DNA from: CAYQDF01 sp964416175
GTDB lineage: Bacteria; Chloroflexota; Anaerolineae; Anaerolineales; UBA4823
Assembly (NCBI GenBank): GCA_964416175.1
Contig: CAYQDF010000076.1
Span: 1 to 15,046 of the forward strand
Direction: 5' to 3'
Length of the DNA: 15,046 nt
The notes under the pieces were generated by a model. It did not search any database and was not told the DNA's origin. It saw only the letters and a program-made list of their open reading frames with translations. Shown here one piece after another: positions 6,524 to 12,899 of this stretch. The position numbers and the translations under genes were made by a program. Numbering within the stretch: position 1 is the first letter of the stretch; each line of letters starts with the position of its first letter.

Positions 6524-8413
6524 TCAGGGGAGGCCTTCCAGGTCGACGATGCGGAGCACGTCGCCCTCATCGAGAATCACCGCCATCCGGTCGCCTGAGG
6601 GGGAGATCTCGATATCCCAGGCAGCCAGCTCCTGGATTTCTGAGAGAAGAACGAAATCGATAGGATCCCCCGGGGAATATGCGCCTAAAGCGGAAGTATC
6701 AAACAGGTATACATCCGCCGAAATGCAGTCATAGTTGTCGTTCCGCGAGTGGCAGGCCGCCGCAGCCAGGAAGGATGCTCCTGGGCCCCAGTCGAGGTCC
6801 GTGATCTCGGTCCCGGCCTCTGGATCCAAAATATGCTGCCCAACCATCTGCCCGGAGGCTGCCTCCCAGACCCAGATTTCGTTGAGATTGACAATGGCAG
6901 CAAAAAAATCGCCGTCTGGCGACCATTTTATCTCTTGTACGCCTTCGAAGTTGCCGGGGATCGTCTGGATTTCGGAGCTCGCGGCAATATCCCAGATAGC
7001 GATTTTGTCATCGTTGACTACTGCGGCGATATCCGCGTTCGGCGCGTATGCCAGTGTGAACCGATACGGGGAATTGCCGAAGGACTTCAACACCTGGCCA
7101 GATGCCACCTCCCACAAGAAGATCTCGCTCGTGCCACAGCTGAAGAACGTGTCCCCCGGATCGAGGCACTGCGATGCCGCCAGCCTGGTCCCATCGATGG
7201 TGAAGACCAGGTCCTCCAACCAGCTGCTCCCTGCGAGGATGGAATTTATCCTTTGACCGCTGGATACATCCCAGATCATAATCTCGCTGGATAGGCAGTT
7301 GTGCGCCTCGTTTCTTTCCCGGCAGGCACCGGAGGCCAGTTTTTCACCATCGGCAGACCAGGCCAACCCGAACGGTCCCTCGGTGTGACCGCTCAACTCG
7401 ATGAGTTTTTCACCGGTCTGTGCATCCCAGATGTGCACAGAACCCCCGGCGCATTGATGGTCAGCGATCTGGCAGGTCGTGGCGGCGATCTTATCCCCGA
7501 GGGGTGAATAAGCCACTCGGTACAACGGTTCACCATACGAGACAACCAGTCCGAGCTCGTCCTCTGCGCCTTCCACGAGGGGAGGAGAGACCTGGTTCTC
7601 CCGATCTTGAAGCCAGGCGGCGAGTTCAGGCTCGTCGACGGCGGCCAGGATATGATCCCGATCTGCCCATATCGCCTTGCGGGTGATATCGATCCCGGCT
7701 TCATCGACCGCTTTCATCGCCCGCGCAGCATCCGCTTCCAGGATGAGGCGCGAACCAAAACCGAATCCCCCAACGAGCGTTCCCAGGTCGGCATAAGTGG
7801 CATCGTCAGTGACGATCCAGATAGCTGCCTGTTCGACGATGTAATCCAGTCCGGCCTTTTCTAATTCGGCCATCAACAACTCCAGCTCGAACTGGCTCGG
7901 AGACGACTGGATCGAGAAAGCGGTGCCTTCGTGCGGCACGCTCAATTCCATGTTTGCACAGGCTGCCGGCACCTGTATCTGGCGCCAGGCATTATCCGTT
8001 AGGGTGACCTGGATCGGACGGCGGGAGACCATGTTTTGAGCTGACGAGTCCCCGGAAACGAAGAAGGTCCCCGCCGGGATTAAGACGGAGATATCTTCGT
8101 CTTCCAGGCGGCGCAGGTTGAGGCCCACTTCGTCGATAGAACTTCCCCGGACTTCGACCTGGATAGATCCCGCATCCACAAGGGACAGGATATCCTGCTC
8201 CTCAGGCGGTCTCGGGGTGGGCGTGGCAGCCGGACTGATGACCCGTGTGGCCGCAGCCTGCGTGGCTTCCTCCCTGTCGATAAATTGTGTTACCACCACG
8301 GTCTTTATTACATTCTGGCTGCAACCGGACACGAACAGCGCCAGCACAAAAGAAATCAACCAGCCTGAAGACGCGCGGCGGCTGGGAAGAAAAAATCTGC
8401 CTCTCCCGTTCAT
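6524..8413 (-). CDS. WD40-like beta-propeller lipoprotein with an unassigned N-terminal domain
   Basis: This is a 629-residue secreted lipoprotein. A basic N-terminus and hydrophobic segment (about 18-30) end in the lipobox VSGC, with Cys31 as the lipidation site. A Thr/Ala/Pro-rich linker covers 32-72. Residues 73-270 form a domain I do not recognise, including VLIPAGTFFVSG and QVPAACANMEL. From about 290 to the end I count seven WD40-like blades, with strand ends such as VHIWDAQTG, IMIWDVSSG, IFLWEVASG, IAIWDIAAS, IWVWEAASG, VYLFDTSA and LRIVDLEG. Blades 1, 2, 3 and 6 contain Cys pairs at 314/321, 364/373, 416/426 and 554/563. The ATG at 8413 follows AGGAGG five bases upstream; an in-frame start at 8446 lacks such a site and would disturb the signal peptide. 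The gene is monocistronic and its binding partner is unknown. Confidence 0.85.
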   Translation of the reverse strand: MNGRGRFFLPSRRASSGWLISFVLALFVSGCSQNVIKTVVVTQFIDREEATQAAATRVISPAATPTPRPPEEQDILSLVDAGSIQVEVRGSSIDEVGLNLRRLEDEDISVLIPAGTFFVSGDSSAQNMVSRRPIQVTLTDNAWRQIQVPAACANMELSVPHEGTAFSIQSSPSQFELELLMAELEKAGLDYIVEQAAIWIVTDDATYADLGTLVGGFGFGSRLILEADAARAMKAVDEAGIDITRKAIWADRDHILAAVDEPELAAWLQDRENQVSPPLVEGAEDELGLVVSYGEPLYRVAYSPLGDKIAATTCQIADHQCAGGSVHIWDAQTGEKLIELSGHTEGPFGLAWSADGEKLASGACRERNEAHNCLSSEIMIWDVSSGQRINSILAGSSWLEDLVFTIDGTRLAASQCLDPGDTFFSCGTSEIFLWEVASGQVLKSFGNSPYRFTLAYAPNADIAAVVNDDKIAIWDIAASSEIQTIPGNFEGVQEIKWSPDGDFFAAIVNLNEIWVWEAASGQMVGQHILDPEAGTEITDLDWGPGASFLAAAACHSRNDNYDCISADVYLFDTSALGAYSPGDPIDFVLLSEIQELAAWDIEISPSGDRMAVILDEGDVLRIVDLEGLP

Positions 8414-8463
8414 GGACCCCTCCTCTCGAACGACGCCTGCCCCCAACGGTTATTTCATTGAGT

Positions 8464-8491
8464 AGTATATGATCGAAATTTCAGGTGTCAA
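8464..8491 (-). promoter_or_regulatory. Sigma70-type promoter of the propeller lipoprotein gene
   Basis: On the minus strand TTGACA (8491-8486) is followed after 16 bases by TATACT (8469-8464). The -35 is perfect and the -10 matches TATAAT at five of six positions. A transcript would begin near 8457, leaving a leader of about 44 bases before the ATG at 8413. The surrounding stretch is clearly more AT-rich than the genes. Confidence 0.72.
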
Positions 8492-8648
8492 CAATCTGGT
8501 GTTTGCAATATCGATAGGGATTAAAGCTCGGCAGGTGAATCGCGCGCTACCGCTCCTGCGGTGGCACGAGAGATAAAACAGGCGCGGCGGCACGCGGGAA
8601 GGATGACAGGCGAAATGCGGCGTGCTCCCGGGTGCGCCGACGAACGTT

Positions 8649-9431
8649 TCAGGCCATCTCCATCCCGATAGCCAAGGTCGCGGCGTAGCCCCGGTCCGTC
8701 TGAGCGACTGCGAGCAGAAGCCGGTCGTCGTAGATCCTGTCTGTGCTGTTCAGGGTGTTGCGCGGCCCTCTGCTGGCGTAAGGTTCCTGGGTGTAGACCT
8801 GGTCGGTGAAGGCGTCGTCGAAGAAGAGCTGCGAGGTGAACTCCCGGCTCTGGTCTGTCCCGTCGTGGCGTATCTTGAAGTGGATGTGGACGGTGCGTCC
8901 CGAGTACCAGCCGGGGTAGATCGTGACGAACGCAGCCTTCCCGTCCGCGCCGGTCGCCTGGTAGCCGCGCAGGAACTTCTGCCCTGTCGTGTCGAAGCCC
9001 GGGTCGGTCACGCCCGAGTAGACTCCTGCGGCGTCGCAGTGCCAGATCTCTACCTTTGCGCCCTCGAGCGGAGTGCAGCCGCTCTCCCCGACCTGGGAGA
9101 CGAGGAAGGTAAGAGCCAGCAGGGCGCCGTCTTTCACCTCGCCCGTTGAGGGATCGGAGCGGATATCCGAGCGGTTCAGGTCCGCGTCCACGTAATACGG
9201 CCCCTCGGTCATTTCGGGGCGTACGACACAGGCGGGTAAGGTTTCGCTGGTCGCCTGAGCAGCCCCCTGGGTCGTGACGACCGAGGGAGTCGACGCAGGC
9301 TCCTCTGTTGTCTGGTCCGTCTCTGCCAGTCCTGCGCAGGCAGCCAGGAACGCTGCGCCGGCTGTGCCCAAGAGCGCCAGCGCTTCTCTCCGGCTGAGCA
9401 CCCATCCGATGGGGCGATCGTCGTTTTCCAT
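8649..9431 (-). CDS. Exported intradiol ring-cleavage dioxygenase, Tat/lipoprotein signal
   Basis: A 260-residue relative of the protocatechuate/catechol intradiol dioxygenases. The iron ligands expected for the family are all present: Tyr138 (AAGVYSG), Tyr176 (YPGWYSGRT), and His182 and His184 (TVHIHFK). EGPYYVD near 76-82 is the usual start of the catalytic domain. The N-terminus is SRREALALLG with Arg14-Arg15 (twin-arginine-like), then a hydrophobic segment ending in LAAC with Cys32 as a lipobox cysteine. The enzyme should therefore be folded with iron, exported and anchored outside the membrane. The ATG at 9431 has GGAGG five bases upstream; the TTG at 9443 is rejected. It is encoded alone, without other aromatic-degradation genes, so its catechol-like substrate is unknown. 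Confidence 0.88.
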   Translation of the reverse strand: MENDDRPIGWVLSRREALALLGTAGAAFLAACAGLAETDQTTEEPASTPSVVTTQGAAQATSETLPACVVRPEMTEGPYYVDADLNRSDIRSDPSTGEVKDGALLALTFLVSQVGESGCTPLEGAKVEIWHCDAAGVYSGVTDPGFDTTGQKFLRGYQATGADGKAAFVTIYPGWYSGRTVHIHFKIRHDGTDQSREFTSQLFFDDAFTDQVYTQEPYASRGPRNTLNSTDRIYDDRLLLAVAQTDRGYAATLAIGMEMA

Positions 9432-9569
9432 GGTTTCCTCCAATCCAAAATATTGATAAATTTGACTGTACTGGTCTGATTCAGGGCGTGAAAGAGTATA
9501 TCAGGTTCCCGATCCTGGCCAGGCCCGTCTCCGCGTGTGGACTTGACGAGAATTTCTCCGGCTGGGAGA

Positions 9570-9593
9570 TAAAAATGCGGGCACAAGGCCCGC
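9570..9593 (-). terminator. Probable intrinsic terminator downstream of the reductase gene
   Basis: Read on the minus strand, a perfect 6-bp stem GCGGGC/GCCCGC (9593-9588 with 9582-9577, 5-base loop CTTGT) is followed directly by ATTTTTATC. It lies about 135 bases beyond the stop of the reductase gene at 9727. The short T-run makes it moderate rather than strong. Confidence 0.5.
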
Positions 9594-9726
9594 TGATACG
9601 GGGGGTGCGGGCTGCAGGCTGGAGGGTTCCAGGCGCTAGGCCGGCGGATACGGGGGGCAGGCTGCGAGCCGGAGGGGGGCGGGCTGCAGGCTCCAGGGTC
9701 GCCGGTACAAGGCCGGCGGATGCGGG
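9577..9726. repeat. Imperfect GC-rich hairpin repeat cluster
   Basis: The motif (A)CAAGGCCNGCNGATACGGGGGG occurs as diverged copies at 9583-9605, 9634-9656 and 9707-9725. A second motif, GCGGGCTGCAGGCT(GG/CC)AGGG, occurs at 9607-9625 and 9680-9698, with a related GGCTGCGAGCCGGAGGGG at 9660-9677. Two copies form hairpins with the same CAAG-containing loop: GCGGGC/GCCCGC at 9577-9593 and GCCGG/CCGGC at 9701-9717. The cluster fills most of the gap between the dioxygenase and reductase genes. I see no coding potential there beyond a low-complexity Gly/Ala/Arg frame. Confidence 0.6.
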
Positions 9727-10551
9727 TCAGGGGATATCGTAGCAGGCGAAAATCTGCCCCAGCCCCTCGAGCCCATGAGGATCGTAATACAGAGCGGTGA
9801 GCTGCATGCCGACGGCTGGCTCGAGCAGGTCCCCGTCCACGATGGTGGCGAAGGTCCTCCCTCCCAGCAGGCGGCTGGCAAAGGTCAGGTACAGCCGGTC
9901 CAGGACGCCGCCGCTGAGCAGCAGGTATAGCACCTTTGGACCGGCGGCCGAGTAGACCGTCCGGTAGCCGAGCTGCCGGATGTGCTCGACCATCCTGGCG
10001 CCTTCCACACCTTTCTCGCCCGCCACGATCACCGGTCCTGCCTTCACTTCGATCTCCCGGGAACGCTCCAGGTCGGGAGAGCCGCTCGTGAACACGACTG
10101 CCTTCCGCCCGCCAGCAGTCAGCACATCCGGGATGGGGAAATCCAGGCCTCCGCTAAGGATCGCCAGGTCGGGTTGCGGGGAGAGGCCTCGTTCGAGGCG
10201 CCACGCCTTCAGGTCGGCGAACTGCGGGTCGTCCACGCGCAGGATCTCCTGCGCCCGCCCATCCGCCCAGTCTCTCAGGTAGCGCCCGGTAGTCAGGATC
10301 AGGTCTGCCTGGGCGGCCAGCTCCTGGAACAGGCGCCAGTCGCGGTCGTTGGCGGTGCTCTTCGGCACCATCAAACCGGGGCGAGTCGGGTGGGGGATGG
10401 CGATGCGCCCGTCCAGGCTGGTGACGAAGTTCGAGTAGATGAAGACTTTGCCCAACGCCGCGCTGCGATCGCGCAGTCCGTGCGCCAGATAGGCACCTTC
10501 GAGCTGCAACTCTTCGGGGGGCAGAGGGAAGAGGCGGGTGATTCTCTTCAT
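9727..10551 (-). CDS. Stand-alone RibD C-terminal/DHFR-like reductase
   Basis: A 274-residue protein of the RibD_C (pyrimidine deaminase/reductase, DHFR-like) fold without the N-terminal deaminase domain of bifunctional RibD. Family features are FIYSNFVTSLDGRIA at 37-51, DWRLFQELAAQADLILTTGR at 71-90, and VLYLLLSGGVLDRLYLTFAS followed by RLLGG at 207-231. The C-terminal motif usually reads EGGP before this last helix; here it reads SAAGP (201-205). An NADPH-dependent reduction of a riboflavin-pathway or other substrate is expected from the family, but stand-alone members are often annotated only as dihydrofolate reductase-like. The ATG at 10551 has no Shine-Dalgarno sequence, and a -10-like box ends only nine bases upstream. 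The gene is divergent from the efflux operon. Confidence 0.78.
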   Translation of the reverse strand: MKRITRLFPLPPEELQLEGAYLAHGLRDRSAALGKVFIYSNFVTSLDGRIAIPHPTRPGLMVPKSTANDRDWRLFQELAAQADLILTTGRYLRDWADGRAQEILRVDDPQFADLKAWRLERGLSPQPDLAILSGGLDFPIPDVLTAGGRKAVVFTSGSPDLERSREIEVKAGPVIVAGEKGVEGARMVEHIRQLGYRTVYSAAGPKVLYLLLSGGVLDRLYLTFASRLLGGRTFATIVDGDLLEPAVGMQLTALYYDPHGLEGLGQIFACYDIP

Positions 10552-10560
10552 TGTATGGGA

Positions 10561-10566
10561 ATTTTA
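10561..10566 (-). promoter_or_regulatory. Candidate -10 box for a leaderless reductase transcript
   Basis: TAAAAT on the minus strand lies nine bases before the ATG at 10551, which would place the transcript start within two or three bases of the start codon. The corresponding -35 is weak (TTGTTT with a 15-base spacer). The absence of a ribosome binding site fits a leaderless message. Tentative. Confidence 0.35.
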
Positions 10567-10601
10567 TCGCACCTTGAATCCAAACAAGATCCAAATCAGA
10601 T

Positions 10602-10634
10602 CTTAACAATTCCTGAACAGGTCGTCCTTATACT
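10602..10634 (+). promoter_or_regulatory. PhoB/OmpR-like direct repeats plus -10 box ahead of the efflux operon
   Basis: CTTAACA (10602-10608) and CTGAACA (10613-10619) are 7-bp direct repeats with an 11-base period and a 4-base spacer. They overlap where a -35 would be. TATACT follows at 10629-10634, nine bases later. This geometry matches promoters bound by PhoB/OmpR-family response regulators, where the repeats replace the -35 box. A transcript would start near 10641, leaving a leader of about 120 bases. Which regulator binds is unknown, although a receiver-like gene begins at 14965. Confidence 0.45.
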
Positions 10635-10674
10635 GCCATCCAGAGGCCGAGAGACAATGACACGGGCAAGAACC

Positions 10675-10694
10675 GGGAGGCGGACCGGCCTCCC
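10675..10694 (+). other. Stem-loop in the efflux operon leader
   Basis: GGGAGGC (10675-10681) pairs perfectly with GCCTCCC (10688-10694) across a 6-base loop, GGACCG. No T-run follows, so it is not an intrinsic terminator. It ends seven bases before the ribosome binding site of the leader ORF at 10714 and may affect translation or message stability. Confidence 0.55.
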
Positions 10695-10713
10695 AGGAAT
10701 TGGAGGAGAAAAG

Positions 10714-10767
10714 ATGATTGGATTTGGGAGTGTATTTCCGATGATCTCTCGCGGAGGTGCAAGGTGA
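10714..10767 (+). CDS. 17-codon leader ORF overlapping the adaptor start
   Basis: The ATG at 10714 is preceded by GGAGGAG (10702-10708) at five bases, a stronger site than most in this window. The ORF encodes MIGFGSVFPMISRGGAR and stops at TGA 10765-10767, which overlaps the adaptor GTG at 10764 as GTGA. The arrangement suggests translational coupling, with ribosomes finishing the leader and restarting on the adaptor. The peptide resembles no family I know. The same frame is open far upstream, but that part is antisense to the reductase gene and is a shadow. Confidence 0.5.
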   Translation: MIGFGSVFPMISRGGAR

Positions 10768-12383
10768 AAAAGAAACGCTATTTAATTCCCATCCTCCTGG
10801 CCGTCGCCCTGATTGCCGGGTTTTTTGGTTACCGGGCTTACGCCGGTAGCCAGACTTCCAACGCGACCGACCTGCAGACCGCGACAGTCGAAGTCGGGAC
10901 TGTGACCGCCACATTGAGCGCGACCGGCAACGTCCGTTCCGGGCAGACCGCGACCATTACCTGGCAGACGCCCGGCAAGGTCGAGGAGGTCTCCCTCCAG
11001 CCGGGAGACCTGGTCGAGGAGGGCGATCTCCTGGCTGCGCTGGATCCGGATTCGCTCTCGAACGAGATGATCCAGGCCAGGCAGGACTTGATCGACGCCC
11101 AGCAGGCCCTGGACGACCTGCTGAACTCGACTCTCCAGCAGGCCCAGGCGCTCCAGACAGTCGAAGACGCGCAGGAAGCACTGGACAACCTAAAGCTGGC
11201 CGCGGCGGAAGAAGCCAGCCAGGCGCAGCTCGCTCTGGTTGATGCGCAGGAAGCATACGAAGATGCTCTGGCGGCTCGCGAGAGGATGAACTATCCACAC
11301 ACAACCGATGAACTGGTCGTCGAGAAAGCGGAAACGGACTACCTGCTGGCAAAAGCAGCGTACAAAAAGGCGCTCCAGGAATACAACAAGTACGCGACCA
11401 ATAAGCTGACCAACCCGGCCCGCGTCCGTGCCCTGAACAACCTGGTGGCGGCGAAGCAACAGATGGAAGAGGCGTACGCCACCTACAACTGGTACCTGCT
11501 CGGTTATACGGAAGCCGAGATAGCCCAGGCAGACGCAGCACTGGCGGTCGCGCAGGCGAACCTCGAGGCTGCGCAGGCAGCTTGGGACAGCCTCAAGAAC
11601 GGCACCAGCGAGGCGGCCATCGCCCTGGCAGAGGCGACCCTGGCGGACGCGCAGCGCGACTATGAGCGGCTGAAGGACGGGCCGAGCGCAGAGGACATCG
11701 CCGCGGCGCAGGCGGCGGTCGATTCTGCCCAGGCCTTCCTGGACCGCGCCTGGCTGCGCGCGCCCTTCGATGGGGTGATCACCGAGGTGTACATCAAAAC
11801 GGGCGACCTGGTCAGCGCGGGCGATGCCGCATTCCGCATCGACGACCTGTCTTCAATATACGTCGACCTGCAGATCTCCGAATACGACCTCGCCAGCCTC
11901 GAGGTGGGGCAGGCTGCCACCCTCGAATTCGACGCGATCCCCGACCGGGAATATACCGGCGTAGTGGCCGAGATCGGGATGGTCGGTACGGTCTCGCAGG
12001 GCGTGGTTAACTATCCGGTCACCGTCCGCCTCACCGATGCGGACGAGGACATCCTCACCGGCATGACAGCTGCTGTGACCATCATTGTTGATCAGGTCGC
12101 GAACGTGCTCGTCGTCCCGAACAGGGCGATCCGCACGACAGGCGGGCAGCAGATGGTCACCGTGTTGTTCGAAGGCCAGCAGATCACCATCCCCGTGACG
12201 GTCGGCCTGAGCGGGGATTCGGTCAGCGAAGTGATCAGCGACCAGCTGCGGGAGGGTGATACCCTGGTGCTGGTCGGCTCCACTTCGGCATCGACGTCAG
12301 CCGGCGGCGGTTTTGAGGTCCCGGCAAGCGGGTTCATCGTAGAGGAGGGATTCGGCGGTGGGCCGCCGGCGGGCGTGCCGTGA
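10764..12383 (+). CDS. Membrane-fusion (HlyD/MacA-type) efflux adaptor with long coiled coil
   Basis: A 539-residue periplasmic-adaptor-type protein. An N-terminal membrane anchor (about 6-26) is followed by a split lipoyl domain: GKVEEVSLQPGDLVEEGDLL at 71-90 and LRAPFDGVITEVYIKTGDLV at 331-350. Between the halves lies an Ala/Gln/Glu-rich coiled-coil hairpin of roughly 230 residues with breaks near 176-181, 247-250, 279-283 and 305-309. Its last part repeats a pattern such as LKNGTSEAAIALAEA and LKDGPSAEDIAAAQA. A beta-barrel covers about 365-445 and a membrane-proximal domain follows, then a Ser/Gly-rich tail. It would couple the downstream ABC transporter to export. The start is GTG 10764, with GGAGGTG at 10753-10759. 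The hairpin is far longer than in E. coli MacA. The transported substrate is unknown. Confidence 0.88.
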   Translation: MKKKRYLIPILLAVALIAGFFGYRAYAGSQTSNATDLQTATVEVGTVTATLSATGNVRSGQTATITWQTPGKVEEVSLQPGDLVEEGDLLAALDPDSLSNEMIQARQDLIDAQQALDDLLNSTLQQAQALQTVEDAQEALDNLKLAAAEEASQAQLALVDAQEAYEDALAARERMNYPHTTDELVVEKAETDYLLAKAAYKKALQEYNKYATNKLTNPARVRALNNLVAAKQQMEEAYATYNWYLLGYTEAEIAQADAALAVAQANLEAAQAAWDSLKNGTSEAAIALAEATLADAQRDYERLKDGPSAEDIAAAQAAVDSAQAFLDRAWLRAPFDGVITEVYIKTGDLVSAGDAAFRIDDLSSIYVDLQISEYDLASLEVGQAATLEFDAIPDREYTGVVAEIGMVGTVSQGVVNYPVTVRLTDADEDILTGMTAAVTIIVDQVANVLVVPNRAIRTTGGQQMVTVLFEGQQITIPVTVGLSGDSVSEVISDQLREGDTLVLVGSTSASTSAGGGFEVPASGFIVEEGFGGGPPAGVP

Positions 12384-12406
12384 GATCCATGGATAGAGGT
12401 GCAACA

Positions 12407-12898
12407 ATGAAGAAAATCGTTGTAATCGCAGGAGCATTTCTGCTTGCCACGCTGATCGCCGCCGGCGGCTTTTGGGGCGGAATGGCGTATGAGTCCAGCC
12501 GGGCGAGCCAGGCAAGGGCCAGTTTCATAGCCGCGCGCGGCTTGGAGAGCGACGGCCAGTTCCCGGGATTCGAGCAGACTCTGCCAGGGGAGGGATCGCC
12601 TGGCTTCCAGCTACCCGGCGCAATCCGGAGTGGTGGCACGATCGGGGTGGTCAAGGCGGTCGAAGAGAACGTCGTTACGATCAGCACAGCCCAGGACGTC
12701 ACGGATGTCAGGCTCTCCGAATCGACCCGGATCGTTCGCTCCGTACCCGGCGAGGTCTCTGATTTGCAGCCGGGGACACGCATCACGGTCATTGGCGAAC
12801 AGGAATCTGAGGGTGAGATCAATGCCAGCCAGATCACGATCCTCGATGAAGACCTGCCGGAGCCGAGCGCGCCTATCGCCCCCGACACGGAGCCGTGA
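12407..12898 (+). CDS. Small membrane-anchored DUF5666-like protein
   Basis: A 163-residue protein with an N-terminal hydrophobic anchor (about 4-26, IVVIAGAFLLATLIAAGGFW), a flexible Gly/Pro-rich region, and a compact beta-rich domain from about 75 to 150. That domain reads GTIGVVKAVEENVVTISTAQ, then TRIVRSVPGEVSDLQPGTRI, then EINASQITIL. The pattern of strands around VVTIST and LQPGTRITVIG resembles the OB-like DUF5666 repeat found in extracytoplasmic proteins. No enzymatic motif is visible. It sits between the adaptor (stop at 12383) and the ATPase (start at 12900), so it is probably an accessory part of the exporter. The ATG at 12407 has GAGGTG five bases upstream. An alternative GTG at 12380 overlapping the adaptor stop would add nine residues and lacks such a site. 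Confidence 0.65.
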   Translation: MKKIVVIAGAFLLATLIAAGGFWGGMAYESSRASQARASFIAARGLESDGQFPGFEQTLPGEGSPGFQLPGAIRSGGTIGVVKAVEENVVTISTAQDVTDVRLSESTRIVRSVPGEVSDLQPGTRITVIGEQESEGEINASQITILDEDLPEPSAPIAPDTEP

Positions 12899-12899
12899 G

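Noticed and set aside
8540..8640. Intrinsic terminator after the dioxygenase gene
   Set aside because: The ACCGC/GCGGT hairpin has a 5-bp stem and no T-run after it. The GCACGC/GCGTGC pairing needs a loop of more than 20 bases and is not next to the TTTT stretch.
8521..9405. 294-residue minus-strand frame overlapping the dioxygenase
   Set aside because: It is out of frame with the dioxygenase, whose iron ligands, signal peptide and ribosome binding site are all intact. The overlapping frame is Arg/Gly-rich.
9488..9742. Short plus-strand ORF in the dioxygenase-reductase gap
   Set aside because: Most of it is the translated GC-rich repeat cluster (Gly/Ala/Arg low complexity), with no ribosome binding site.
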